64,000 nucleotides of DNA from Rhodoblastus sp963828185 (GTDB lineage Bacteria; Pseudomonadota; Alphaproteobacteria; Rhizobiales; Beijerinckiaceae). The position numbers and the translations under genes are program-made. Shown here in pieces: positions 53,827 to 62,137 of the stretch (the stretch's first letter is position 1; every line of letters begins with the position of its first letter). The DNA lies in contig CAWHDV010000002.1 in assembly GCA_963828185.1 (NCBI GenBank), positions 744,001-808,000 on the forward strand, written 5' to 3'. The notes beneath the pieces are model-generated. The model worked only from the letters and a program-made list of their open reading frames with translations. It was not told the DNA's origin and ran no database searches.

Positions 53827-55332
53827 ATGAAATATTTCGACAAGCGCTTTCTCAGTTATAATATTCTGTTGGCGACGTTTGCGGCGGCGATCGTGGTGTG
53901 GATTTCGTTCGAGGCCAGCGAGCATGCGCGCACGGTGGCGGAGGATCTGCGCGTGGCGACGGCCGCAGCGAATGCCGATCGCGCCTTGAGCGACCTGATG
54001 GAGACCACGCTCGAAGCCGAGACGGGGCAGCGATTTTACTTTTTGACGCAAAACAAGCAATACGTCCGCGACCTCGACGGCGCCAGGACCAAGGCCCTCG
54101 CCGACGTGGCCGATTATCGCGGCCTGAGCGCCGCGCTGGGCGACCAGTCTCCGTCCGTCGCCGCGCAATTGCAGCGCGTGGTCGAGACGAAATTCACGGA
54201 ACTGTCCAGCACCCTGGCCCTCGCCCGCGCCGGCAAGCTCGACGAAGCCCTGGCCATCGTGCGCGGCGGGGCCGGCGTTCAGTCCATGCAACAAATCCTT
54301 GCCACCGTCACCAGGGCGCGCGACAAGCTCGCCGCCATTCGCCAGCACTACCGCAAGGAATTGCACACGACGGCGTGGGAGCTGCGCAAGACGACGCGGC
54401 AAGGCGCGTTCGACCTCTTGATGCTGTCGGTGGTGGCGATCGCCACGATCACCTGGCACACCCGCCAATTGATCCGCGCGCGGCACGACCTGCGCGAAGC
54501 CAACTTCAAGCTCGAATCCCGCGTCCGGGAGCGCACGCGCCAGCTCGTCCGCTCGAACGAGGAAATCCAGCGCTACACCCATATCGTCAGTCACGATCTC
54601 CGCGCGCCGCTGGTCAATATCGTCGGTTTTACGCGCGAACTGGAGCGCGTGGCCGAAGTACTCAAGGCCTATGTCGAAGCCAGCCGCGCCGGCGCGCCGT
54701 TTGACAGGATGCCGGATGTCTATGCCGCCGTCGACGAGGACGCGCCCGAGGCCTTGCGGTTCATCCACGCGTCGCTGGCGCGCATGGACATGCTGATCGG
54801 CGCCATTCTGACACTGGCTCGGCAGGGCCGCGCGGACCTGCATCCGCAACCCCTGGCGATGCGGGAGCTCGTCGAGGATTGCCTGTCGCAGATCCAGCTG
54901 CGGCTGAGTGATAGCGGCGGCGAGGCGACCATCCTGCCGCCCTTGCCCGATATCGTCAGCGACGCCGTGGCGGTGAAGCAGATCTTCACCAATCTGCTCG
55001 AGAACGCGGTGAAATATTTTGCTCCCGAGCGTGCCGGCAAAATCGCGGTCAGCGGCGGCGCCAGCGGCGGCCTCGCCTATTTCGAGGTCCGCGACAACGG
55101 TCGCGGCGTCGCGCCGCGCGATCATGAGCGAATTTTCGACCTGTTTCGCCGCGCTGGCCCGCAAGACCAGCCGGGCGAGGGCGTCGGCCTCGCGCATGTG
55201 CGCTTGCTGGTGCGCCGGCTCGGCGGCGAGATCAGCGTCGATTCGGATGGCGAGACAGGCTCGGCCTTCCGTTTCTCGCTGGCGCGCAAGCTCGAGACCG
55301 TCGCGACCGACAACGGGATGGCGGAAACATGA
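53827..55332 (+). CDS. CHASE3 sensor histidine kinase
   Basis: This 501-residue kinase has two membrane helices (about 12-28 and 195-212) that flank a periplasmic CHASE3-like domain (DLMETTLEAETGQRFYFLT). The HisKA domain has phospho-acceptor His256 in VSHDLRAPL, and the HATPase has NLLENAVKYF, DNGRGV and GEGVGLAHVRLLV. The end overlaps the next gene as ATGA. It starts a two-component cluster of five genes. Confidence 0.92.
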   Translation: MKYFDKRFLSYNILLATFAAAIVVWISFEASEHARTVAEDLRVATAAANADRALSDLMETTLEAETGQRFYFLTQNKQYVRDLDGARTKALADVADYRGLSAALGDQSPSVAAQLQRVVETKFTELSSTLALARAGKLDEALAIVRGGAGVQSMQQILATVTRARDKLAAIRQHYRKELHTTAWELRKTTRQGAFDLLMLSVVAIATITWHTRQLIRARHDLREANFKLESRVRERTRQLVRSNEEIQRYTHIVSHDLRAPLVNIVGFTRELERVAEVLKAYVEASRAGAPFDRMPDVYAAVDEDAPEALRFIHASLARMDMLIGAILTLARQGRADLHPQPLAMRELVEDCLSQIQLRLSDSGGEATILPPLPDIVSDAVAVKQIFTNLLENAVKYFAPERAGKIAVSGGASGGLAYFEVRDNGRGVAPRDHERIFDLFRRAGPQDQPGEGVGLAHVRLLVRRLGGEISVDSDGETGSAFRFSLARKLETVATDNGMAET

Positions 55333-55793
55333 CCGACAAGGACGCCAAGCCCATGTTGATCGTGATGATCGAAGATGACGAAGGCCATGCGCGGCTGATC
55401 GAGAAACACATCCGCCGGGCCGGCGTGGCCAATGCGATCGTCCATTTCCGCGACGGCGCCAGCGCGCTCGCCTATCTGCTCGGCGGCTGCGGCGCCCGCT
55501 CGCGGATCCACTCGCCCTGCCTCATCCTGCTCGATCTGAACCTGCCGGACATGTCGGGCGTCGATATATTGACGAAGCTCAAGAGCGACGCCCATCTGCG
55601 CCGCCTGCCGACAATTGTTTTGACGACCGCCGACGACCAGCGCGAAATCCAGCTCTGCTACGATCTTGGCGCCAACGCCTACATCACCAAGCCTGTGAAC
55701 AGCGAGGATTTCTCCAACGCGATCCGGCAGCTTGGGCTGTTTCTCTCGGTCATGCAGATCCCGGAGGTCGATTGGCATGCGCGAACGCCTTGA
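55329..55793 (+). CDS. Rcp1-like single-domain response regulator
   Basis: This 154-residue REC protein has no output domain. It has the acidic pocket VMIEDDEGH, phospho-acceptor Asp69 in LLDLNLPDMSG, TTADD and conserved Lys in YITKPVN. Such regulators pair with phytochrome or CHASE3 kinases. It overlaps the kinase by four bases and the following gene by 17. Confidence 0.92.
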   Translation: MTDKDAKPMLIVMIEDDEGHARLIEKHIRRAGVANAIVHFRDGASALAYLLGGCGARSRIHSPCLILLDLNLPDMSGVDILTKLKSDAHLRRLPTIVLTTADDQREIQLCYDLGANAYITKPVNSEDFSNAIRQLGLFLSVMQIPEVDWHARTP

Positions 55794-56826
55794 GACGGGC
55801 CAGCCCGTCCGCGTCCTCTATATCGACGACGATCCGGTCTTTGCCGCCCTGGTGCGCAAGGCGATGTCCCGGCAAGGCTACGAGGTCGCGCATGTCGCGA
55901 CGGGGGTCGAAGGGCTTCAGCGGGCGAAGGGCGGCGTCGATGTGATCGCGCTCGATCATTCGCTCGCCGGCGAGACCGGCTTCGACGTCCTGCGCCGGCT
56001 GGGGCCGCGCGGCTCGCGCCCGCCGGTCGTCTATGTCACCGCCGCCCTGGACGCCCGCACGGCGATCCAGGCGATCCGCGCCGGGGCCGACGAATATGTG
56101 ATCAAGGATTCAGCCGACGAGTTTTTCGAGCTTCTGGTCCGCGCCATCGAACAGGTGCTCGAACGCTGGCGCTCGCAGCAAATGCGCGAACGCAACGAGG
56201 CGGAAGTCCGCGCGGCGCGCGACCGCGCGGAAACGCTGCTGCGCGAAGTCAATCACCGCATCGCCAACAGCCTTGGCCTCGCCGCCGCGATGGTGCGGAT
56301 GCAGGCGGGCGCCCTGTCCGACGCCGCCGCCGTGCAGGCGCTCAACGAAACGCGGCGGCGAATCCTCGCCATCGCCGACGTGCATCGCCGCCTTTATGTG
56401 TCGGATCGGGTGGGGCTGGTCGAAGTCGACGATTATCTCGCCCATCTCACGCAGGAATTGTCCGAATCCCTGCGCGACGGCGAGCACGACCACGACATCG
56501 TGCTGAAGGCCGCGAAATTCGTCATTCCCATCGAAAAGGCGGTGTCGCTCGGCGTGATCGTCGGGGAGCTTGTGACCAACGCCTTTAAATACGCCTATGC
56601 GCCGGAGCAGAAGGGGGAAATCCGCGTCGCCCTCGATTTGGCGGAGGCGGCGGCCATCCTCACCGTGGAGGACGACGGTCAGGGGTTCGACGCAGCCGCT
56701 CCGTGCCGCGGAACCGGGCTCGGCGGCAAGATCCTCGCCGCCATGAGCCAGACGCTCGGCGCCGCCTATGCGCAGGCCGTCAGCCCGCGCGGCGTGCGCA
56801 CGCGGCTGGAATTTCCGATTTCATGA
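55777..56826 (+). CDS. REC-HWE/HisKA_2 sensor kinase
   Basis: This 349-residue protein has an N-terminal REC domain with Asp60 (VIALDHSLAGETG) and a C-terminal kinase of the HisKA_2/HWE type. Its phospho-acceptor is His160 in REVNHRIANSL and its ATPase has GELVTNAFKYA and GTGLGGKIL. REC fused to the N-terminus of a kinase suggests a phosphorelay input from the previous regulator. The start has GGAGG. It lacks its own sensor domain. Confidence 0.9.
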   Translation: MRERLETGQPVRVLYIDDDPVFAALVRKAMSRQGYEVAHVATGVEGLQRAKGGVDVIALDHSLAGETGFDVLRRLGPRGSRPPVVYVTAALDARTAIQAIRAGADEYVIKDSADEFFELLVRAIEQVLERWRSQQMRERNEAEVRAARDRAETLLREVNHRIANSLGLAAAMVRMQAGALSDAAAVQALNETRRRILAIADVHRRLYVSDRVGLVEVDDYLAHLTQELSESLRDGEHDHDIVLKAAKFVIPIEKAVSLGVIVGELVTNAFKYAYAPEQKGEIRVALDLAEAAAILTVEDDGQGFDAAAPCRGTGLGGKILAAMSQTLGAAYAQAVSPRGVRTRLEFPIS

Positions 56827-56855
56827 AGGTCTTTTCAGCCGCAGGCGCTGACTTG

Positions 56856-57161
56856 TCAGCCGCAGGCGATGATCTTTTTCTTTTCGCGCCGCCCCGGGCG
56901 TTCATCGGCTTTTTTGTCGGCCGCCTGCTGATCCTTGCTTTCGCGCGGCGGCAGCAGGCAATGTTCAGGCAGCACATTCTCGATGGAAAGTTGCGGCGGC
57001 GCGCTTTCCGAGGAAATCGCCAGCACCATGGTCGGGGGTTGCTCCGGCGACAGGGCCGCCGCGAACCTGGGCTTTCCAGAACCAACCGCAAGCGCGGCCA
57101 ATCCGCCGCCGATCGCCGCGACGAGAAACATGCGGAAAAATGGTCCAGTTTTGCGCGCCAT
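56856..57161 (-). CDS. small membrane-anchored hypothetical protein
   Basis: This 101-residue protein has a basic start and a hydrophobic anchor (about 9-27, FFRMFLVAAIGGGLAALAVG). The second half is Lys/Glu-rich, with CLLPPRE and the tail KKKIIACG. It reads against the flow of the cluster and shares the divergent 128-base region with the phytochrome-like gene. GGGGGA precedes the ATG. The family is unknown. Confidence 0.6.
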   Translation of the reverse strand: MARKTGPFFRMFLVAAIGGGLAALAVGSGKPRFAAALSPEQPPTMVLAISSESAPPQLSIENVLPEHCLLPPRESKDQQAADKKADERPGRREKKKIIACG

Positions 57162-57232
57162 GGCCAAATCCCCCGTCGTCCGACCATTGACGCTTCAACC
57201 GGGCGGCGCGACAAAAGTTCCTCAGCGAGAAT

Positions 57233-57277
57233 TTCATCGCCGCGCACTTCGTCGCCAAGCTCTTCGTCGCAAAGCTC
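57233..57277. repeat. three imperfect 15-bp repeats before the phytochrome-like gene
   Basis: Units at 57233, 57248 and 57263; the last two are TTCGTCGCCAAGCTC and TTCGTCGCAAAGCTC. They end 13 bases before the start codon and right before the Shine-Dalgarno AAGGAG. Confidence 0.75.
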
Positions 57278-57289
57278 AAGGAGCAGGAC

Positions 57290-58639
57290 ATGACCGAAGC
57301 CCCCTTACCCGGCCAAGGCGGCGATACGCAGGGCGCGATCCAGCCGCATGGATGGCTGCTCGCCTGCGACGAAAGGGCGACCATCGTGCAGCGGCATTCC
57401 GGCAATCTGCAACACCTGTTCCCGGCGAGGAGCGAGCCCTTCCTCGGCGCCAACCTGCGCGACATCCTTGGCTCGGAAGCCGCGCACGGCCTGCGCAACG
57501 CTCTGTCGCGCTTCGCCGGGCCGGCGCGGCCGGCGCTCCTGCCCGGCTGGTCGTTCCCCGGTTGCGAAGGCTCGTTCGACCTCGCCGTCCACGCCAGCGG
57601 CGAGGAAACCATCATCGAGATCGAGCGTTCCGCGCCGGGCGACCCGCGCTCCGTGTTCGACCGGACGCGGGCGATGATCGAGCGCGTCGCCGCGACGCAG
57701 GGAATCGACAGGCTGCTCCTGTCCTCGGCGCGGCTCCTCGCCTCGATGCTGCTCTATGAACACGTGGCGATCCTGCGTTTCGACGCCGATGGATCGGCGC
57801 ATATCCTCGCCGAGCAGAAAGGGTATGAACGCACAGCCCAGGCGTCGGGCGATCGCGTCGCCAAAAATATCCCGCAAGAAGCCCGGCGGCTCTATCGCGA
57901 CGGGCGCGTCCGCATCATCGTCGACGCCAGCGCGGAATCGTCGAAAATTCTCGGCCTTCCCGACGCCGCGCCGCTCGACCTGACCTTCGCCCATTTGCGC
58001 GGCCTGAGCCAATACGAAAGCCAGGCCATGCAGGGAGAAGGCCATGTCGCGGCCCTGATGCTGGCGATCGTCGTCCAGGGTGAATTATGGGGCCTGATCG
58101 CGTGCCATGATCGCGCGCCGAAAAATCCGGGGATGGATCTGCGCGCGGCGACCGAATTGTTCGGTGATTTCCTGTCGTTGCAATTGCAGGTGCGGTTGCA
58201 GCAGCAGGCGATCGAACAGCTGCGCGCGCCGCAGCCGGCCGCGACGCTGCAAAGCCCGCGAATCATGATCGTCGAGGATCAGGCGCTGATCGCCATGGAT
58301 CTCGAAGCCTCCCTGCACGAGCACGGCGCCGAGGTCGCCTGCATCGCCACGACATCGGCGCAAGCCCTCGCCGCGCTCGACCGAACGACCATCGACGCCG
58401 CCGTCCTCGATTACAGCCTCGGCGAAGAAACCTCGCTCGACATCGCGGATGAGCTGGAACTTCGCGGCATCCCATTCGTTTTCGCTACCGGTCACGGCGA
58501 CGATCTCGCGGTTCCCGCGCGGTTCGCCGGCCGGCTGACCGCGCGCAAACCTTATGACGCTCCAAAAATCCTGACCGCGCTGCGCGAGGCGCTCGCGAAA
58601 GGGCCGAGCCATGAAACAAGTAAAATTCAGGACCCGTGA
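57290..58639 (+). CDS. phytochrome-like PAS-GAF-REC protein without chromophore residues
   Basis: This 449-residue protein has a phytochrome PAS_2 domain (about 1-115, GAIQPHGWLL), a phytochrome GAF domain (about 125-290, HVAILRFDADG and LWGLIACHD) and a C-terminal REC domain with Asp374 (AAVLDYSLGEE). The PHY domain and the histidine kinase are absent. The chromophore positions have changed: no Cys before QPHG, NIP (193-195) instead of DIP, SQYE (240-243) instead of SPIH, and ACHD instead of ACHH. It probably works as a protein-interaction or redox-independent adaptor in the cluster. The start has AAGGAG. Confidence 0.85.
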   Translation: MTEAPLPGQGGDTQGAIQPHGWLLACDERATIVQRHSGNLQHLFPARSEPFLGANLRDILGSEAAHGLRNALSRFAGPARPALLPGWSFPGCEGSFDLAVHASGEETIIEIERSAPGDPRSVFDRTRAMIERVAATQGIDRLLLSSARLLASMLLYEHVAILRFDADGSAHILAEQKGYERTAQASGDRVAKNIPQEARRLYRDGRVRIIVDASAESSKILGLPDAAPLDLTFAHLRGLSQYESQAMQGEGHVAALMLAIVVQGELWGLIACHDRAPKNPGMDLRAATELFGDFLSLQLQVRLQQQAIEQLRAPQPAATLQSPRIMIVEDQALIAMDLEASLHEHGAEVACIATTSAQALAALDRTTIDAAVLDYSLGEETSLDIADELELRGIPFVFATGHGDDLAVPARFAGRLTARKPYDAPKILTALREALAKGPSHETSKIQDP

Positions 58640-59333
58640 GCCCCGCCTCGCGCCGCGCCGCACCAGGCTCGAAATTCCCGGCTGGGCGGGAGAGCGCGAG
58701 CCGCGCGCCGACGGTTCGCAGGAATACGGCTGGCACTGCACGCCGTTTACGGAAAGCGCGCAATACGGCGTCGAACTGTTCTACCCCTACGACAATGAGC
58801 TCGCTGTCCGCACCGAGAACGGCGTCCTGCGCCTCGACGGCGATTTCGGCCCTTGTCCGGAAGAGGGCCTGCAATGGCCGCCGTTCCGCAATTTCGGGAC
58901 TTTGTACTACACCTATCAGATCTTGCTGGATTTGAAGGTCGAGCCGGGCTTCGCCATCCGCACCGAGCCGCATCCGCGCTTCTACACCGACCGGACCGGC
59001 GAGTGCCCGATCGCCGTGCCGGCGCTGGTCCGCAATTGGTGGCCGATGCTGTTCTTCGTCGTCTTCAAGTCGCCCGACGAAGGGCAGACGCATATATTCC
59101 GGCCGGGCGAACCTTTCGCGCAGGTGATCGTCCTCCCTGAGGAGGCGCAGTTCGACGTCGTCGAAATGGGCGAGGAAGAGGCGGCCGAGCGCGAACTGCA
59201 GGGGCTTCGCATCCATGCGAGCCGCGACCGGCTGTCGGAAGGCTCGCGCTGGCATTCGCGCACGGACACGGTATTCGATGGAACCTACCGCTTCATGGCC
59301 CGCGCCGCCAAGGCGCGGGACAAGAAGGAATAG
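58611..59333 (+). CDS. uncharacterised cytoplasmic protein, DUF6065-like
   Basis: This 240-residue protein overlaps the phytochrome-like gene by 29 bases. It has QEYGWHCTPFTE, GVELFYPYDNELAV, YYTYQILLDLKVEPG, RNWWPMLFFVVFK and FRPGEPFAQVIVLPEE. The pattern recalls DUF6065 proteins, but that is from memory and uncertain. There is no signal peptide or membrane helix. Its position at the end of the cluster suggests a role linked to it. Confidence 0.7.
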   Translation: MKQVKFRTREPRLAPRRTRLEIPGWAGEREPRADGSQEYGWHCTPFTESAQYGVELFYPYDNELAVRTENGVLRLDGDFGPCPEEGLQWPPFRNFGTLYYTYQILLDLKVEPGFAIRTEPHPRFYTDRTGECPIAVPALVRNWWPMLFFVVFKSPDEGQTHIFRPGEPFAQVIVLPEEAQFDVVEMGEEEAAERELQGLRIHASRDRLSEGSRWHSRTDTVFDGTYRFMARAAKARDKKE

Positions 59334-59345
59334 CGGCCGCTCGCC

Positions 59346-59660
59346 TCACCAGTGGTGATGATGGTGGTGGTGGTGATGGTGATGCCAACGGCGATGGCGA
59401 CGCCACCAGCCGTGATGATGATGGTGATGATACTGGGCCATCATCTCGCGGCCTTGCTCGCCCTGCCAGGGCGAAGAGGCCGGCGTTCCCAGCGTGTCGA
59501 TCATCGCCAGCTGGACCGACGCATTGGCGATCGGCTGCAGCAATTCCGCGAAGCTTGCGGCCTGCAACAGGGCGTCCGGATCGGGCGCGGCGGCGACCGG
59601 CGTGGAGCCCACGGCCGCCAGGGCCGCCGCGCCGATCATTCCGGCAATCTTGCTGTCCAT
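59346..59660 (-). CDS. secreted His-rich protein with two poly-His runs
   Basis: This 104-residue protein has a signal peptide (ends VAA) and a helical middle. The C-terminus holds 6 consecutive His, then GWWRRHRRW, then 11 His and a final Trp. The runs are coded by CAC/CAT repeats that could slip. The His density suggests binding of Ni, Zn or Cu in the periplasm. It is convergent with the DUF6065-like gene. Confidence 0.75.
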   Translation of the reverse strand: MDSKIAGMIGAAALAAVGSTPVAAAPDPDALLQAASFAELLQPIANASVQLAMIDTLGTPASSPWQGEQGREMMAQYHHHHHHGWWRRHRRWHHHHHHHHHHHW

Positions 59661-59787
59661 GATCTTCCTCCCGCAATTCAGGTTGGCTCAAACGTGACTG
59701 GGTGACGCAGCTTGCACCTGCGCCAACGCCTGCCTGACATTTGAGTTCCGGATTGCGCGGTGCGGAAGACTCAACCGCTCAAGGGAT

Positions 59788-60303
59788 TCAGGCTGCCTGG
59801 CCGCAGCACTTCTTGTATTTCTTGCCCGACCCGCAGGGACAGGGATCGTTGCGGCCGGGCTGCGCGCCGAGCACCACCGGCGCGCTCTTGAGCGTCAGTT
59901 CCTGGGCGAATTGCCAGCGCCCGTCCTTGGAATCGCGAGCGAACAGCGACTTTTCCTTGTGCGTCAGCTTCTTGCCGTCGCGGTTGAAATGCGCGGCGAA
60001 GGTCACCGTGCCGGTCGCGTCGCCTTCGAGCCCTTCGACCGTCTCGACGATGTCGAGGCCGAGCCATTGCGACTTGCGCGCCCATTCGCCTGTCGCCTCG
60101 CGGTCGAAATCCTTGCGCTGGTCGGGCGAAAGCGTATCGAACAGATAGTCGACGTCGCCCTTGACGAAGGCGCTGTAGCGCGAGCGCATCAGCGCTTCCG
60201 CCGTGGGAGGCGATTTTTCGCGCGCCAGGTAGGGACCGCAGCAAGCGGCGAAATCGAGCTTTTCTTGCGCCGTAGCGCGGCAGGGACAGGTTTGTTGCGT
60301 CAT
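59788..60303 (-). CDS. ychJ: YchJ family protein (SEC-C domain)
   Basis: This 171-residue protein has the N-terminal CPCRATAQEKLDFAACCGPYL, the YchJ middle (LMRSRYSAFVKGDVDYL), and a C-terminal SEC-C zinc motif GRNDPCPCGSGKKYKKCCG. I start at ATG 60303. The frame upstream runs on into the frameshifted gene at 60867 without a stop, giving a spurious 359-residue fusion; the fit of YchJ begins at 60303. Function unknown. Confidence 0.9.
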   Translation of the reverse strand: MTQQTCPCRATAQEKLDFAACCGPYLAREKSPPTAEALMRSRYSAFVKGDVDYLFDTLSPDQRKDFDREATGEWARKSQWLGLDIVETVEGLEGDATGTVTFAAHFNRDGKKLTHKEKSLFARDSKDGRWQFAQELTLKSAPVVLGAQPGRNDPCPCGSGKKYKKCCGQAA

Positions 60304-60346
60304 GGCCGGCAAACTAGCCAATTCCGCGCGCCATGCAACGCCGCGA

Positions 60347-60867
60347 TCACGGCTTTGCGAAATTTTCGATCGACAGCGCGCCATAGGGCGACATTTTCGC
60401 GGCTGGCGGCGGCGAGGACGGCGTGGGCGCCGCGTCTTGCGGCGAGTCCGCATTGTCGGACAGCGCCGCGTCGCTGGCATCCCTGGCCTGCGCGGGCGAA
60501 GACCTGGCGACCGGCGCGGATTTGGGCGCGCGTTCGGCCTTCCTGCGCTCTTTGGCAAGCTTGGGCGCCTTGGCCACTTTGGGCTCCCCTGCTCTTTGGG
60601 CTCCCTGACCTCTTTGGGCGCCCCTGCCTCTTTGGGCTGCGCCGCCTTGGCGGCGGTCGCATGGACGATGCCGAGCTTGACCGCCTCGGCCCGATCCATG
60701 CAGGTCTTTTTCGACACGCGATAGATCTGGCCAGCCGGGCATTTCGCGGCCTCCAATGGTCCCGCCTCGGCCGGCGAGGCAGCCAGCAGCAACAGGCCGG
60801 CGAAGACCGGAGACGACAGGAAAAGACCCAAACGGCCCGGCCGAATTGCTTTGCGAACTGCGATCAT
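60347..60867 (-). pseudogene. secreted Lys/Pro-rich repeat protein, frameshifted within its repeats
   Basis: The gene starts at 60867 with a signal peptide (ends AEA) and a CPAGQIYRVSKKTCMDR segment. A repeat region of 18-bp units (PKEAGA, PKEVRE, PKEQGS) follows. One unit at 60584-60600 is 17 bp, which moves the frame. The downstream part in the correct frame (AKAPKLAKERRKAE onward, to NFAKP at 60347) reads naturally. With the missing base restored the protein is 173 residues. As sequenced it runs into ychJ. Confidence 0.8.
60566..60636. repeat. 18-bp repeats with one 17-bp unit
   Basis: Units on the plus strand: 60566-60583 (18), 60584-60600 (17), 60601-60618 (18), 60619-60636 (18). Each ends in CTTTGGG. 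The short unit breaks the reading frame. Confidence 0.88.
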
Positions 60868-61036
60868 GCTCCGTCCATCGAAGGTTGAACCTGGCTTTGT
60901 TGCAAAAACGACGTGACGGAATTAAGGCCGGTTTTCGCCCCGGGATCGTGGGGCCAAGGGTTTTAGGCTTGCCTTTTCGGCCAGCGCCCCGCATACGGCG
61001 CAACAATTCCCCATCTCTTTTGGCGAGCGTCGATCC

Positions 61037-62134
61037 ATGGGTTTCAAATGCGGTATTGTCGGCCTGCCCAATGTCGGCAAATCGACCCTGTTCAACGCCC
61101 TGACGCAGACAGCGGCGGCGCAGGCGGCCAATTACCCGTTCTGCACCATCGAGCCGAATGTCGGCGACGTCGCCGTGCCCGACCCGCGCCTTGAAGTTTT
61201 GACGAAAATCGCCGGCTCGAAGGAAATCATCCCGACCCGGCTGACCTTCGTCGACATCGCCGGCCTTGTCCGCGGCGCGTCGAAGGGCGAAGGGCTGGGC
61301 AACCAGTTTCTGGCCAATATCCGCGAATGCGACGCCATCGCCCATGTCGTGCGCTGCTTCGTCGATGGCGACATCACCCATGTCGACGGCGAGGTCGATC
61401 CGATCCGCGATATCGACACGATCGAGACCGAACTGATGCTGGCCGATCTCGATTCGCTGGAAAAGCGCGTCGGCAACCTGGAGAAGAAAGCCAAGGGCGG
61501 CGACAAGGAGTCGAAAGAGCAGCTCGATCTCGTCAACCGCTGCCTCGTATTTTTGCGCGAAGGGAAGCCGGCGCGGCTCGTCGAGAGGGCGCCCGAGGAA
61601 CGCAAGACCTTTTCGCAACTCGGCCTGCTGTCGTCAAAACCCGTGCTCTATGTCTGCAATGTAGAGGAAGCCTCAGCCGACAAGGGCAATGAATTCTCAC
61701 AAAAAGTTTTTGCGCGCGCCGAGGAAGAGGGCGAGGTGGCCGTGGTGGTCTCGGCCCAGATCGAAAGCGAGATCGCGGTCATGCCGACCGGCGAGCAGAA
61801 GGATTTCCTCGAAGCCGTTGGCCTCGACGAGCCGGGCCTCAACCAAGTCATCCGCGCCGGCTACGGCCTCTTGCACCTCATCACCTATTTCACCGTCGGC
61901 CCCAAGGAGGCGCGCGCCTGGACGGTGGAAAAGGGCTGCAAGGCACCGGCGGCGGCGGGCGTGATCCACTCGGATTTCGAAAAAGGCTTCATCCGCTCCG
62001 AAACCATCGCCTTTGACGATTACGTCGCCTGCAACGGCGAGGCGGGCGCGCGCGAAGCGGGAAAATTCCGGCTCGAAGGCAAGGAATATGTCGTCGCCGA
62101 CGGCGACGTGCTGCATTTCAGGTTCGCCAACTGA
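61037..62134 (+). CDS. ychF: redox-regulated Obg-like ATPase YchF
   Basis: This 365-residue nucleotide hydrolase has the P-loop GLPNVGKSTLFNAL, the G2-like segment FCTIEPNVGDVAVPD, DIAGLVRGASKGEGLGNQFL, NVEEASADKG in place of NKxD, and the C-terminal TGS domain with AWTVEKGCKAPAAAGVIHSDFEKGFI. It is widespread and involved in oxidative-stress response and ribosome association. Confidence 0.97.
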   Translation: MGFKCGIVGLPNVGKSTLFNALTQTAAAQAANYPFCTIEPNVGDVAVPDPRLEVLTKIAGSKEIIPTRLTFVDIAGLVRGASKGEGLGNQFLANIRECDAIAHVVRCFVDGDITHVDGEVDPIRDIDTIETELMLADLDSLEKRVGNLEKKAKGGDKESKEQLDLVNRCLVFLREGKPARLVERAPEERKTFSQLGLLSSKPVLYVCNVEEASADKGNEFSQKVFARAEEEGEVAVVVSAQIESEIAVMPTGEQKDFLEAVGLDEPGLNQVIRAGYGLLHLITYFTVGPKEARAWTVEKGCKAPAAAGVIHSDFEKGFIRSETIAFDDYVACNGEAGAREAGKFRLEGKEYVVADGDVLHFRFAN

Positions 62135-62137
62135 GCT

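Noticed and set aside
59788..60867. Single 359-residue frame joining a secreted protein to YchJ
   Set aside because: The middle is Arg/Pro-rich nonsense produced by the frameshift in the 18-bp repeats; YchJ starts normally at 60303.
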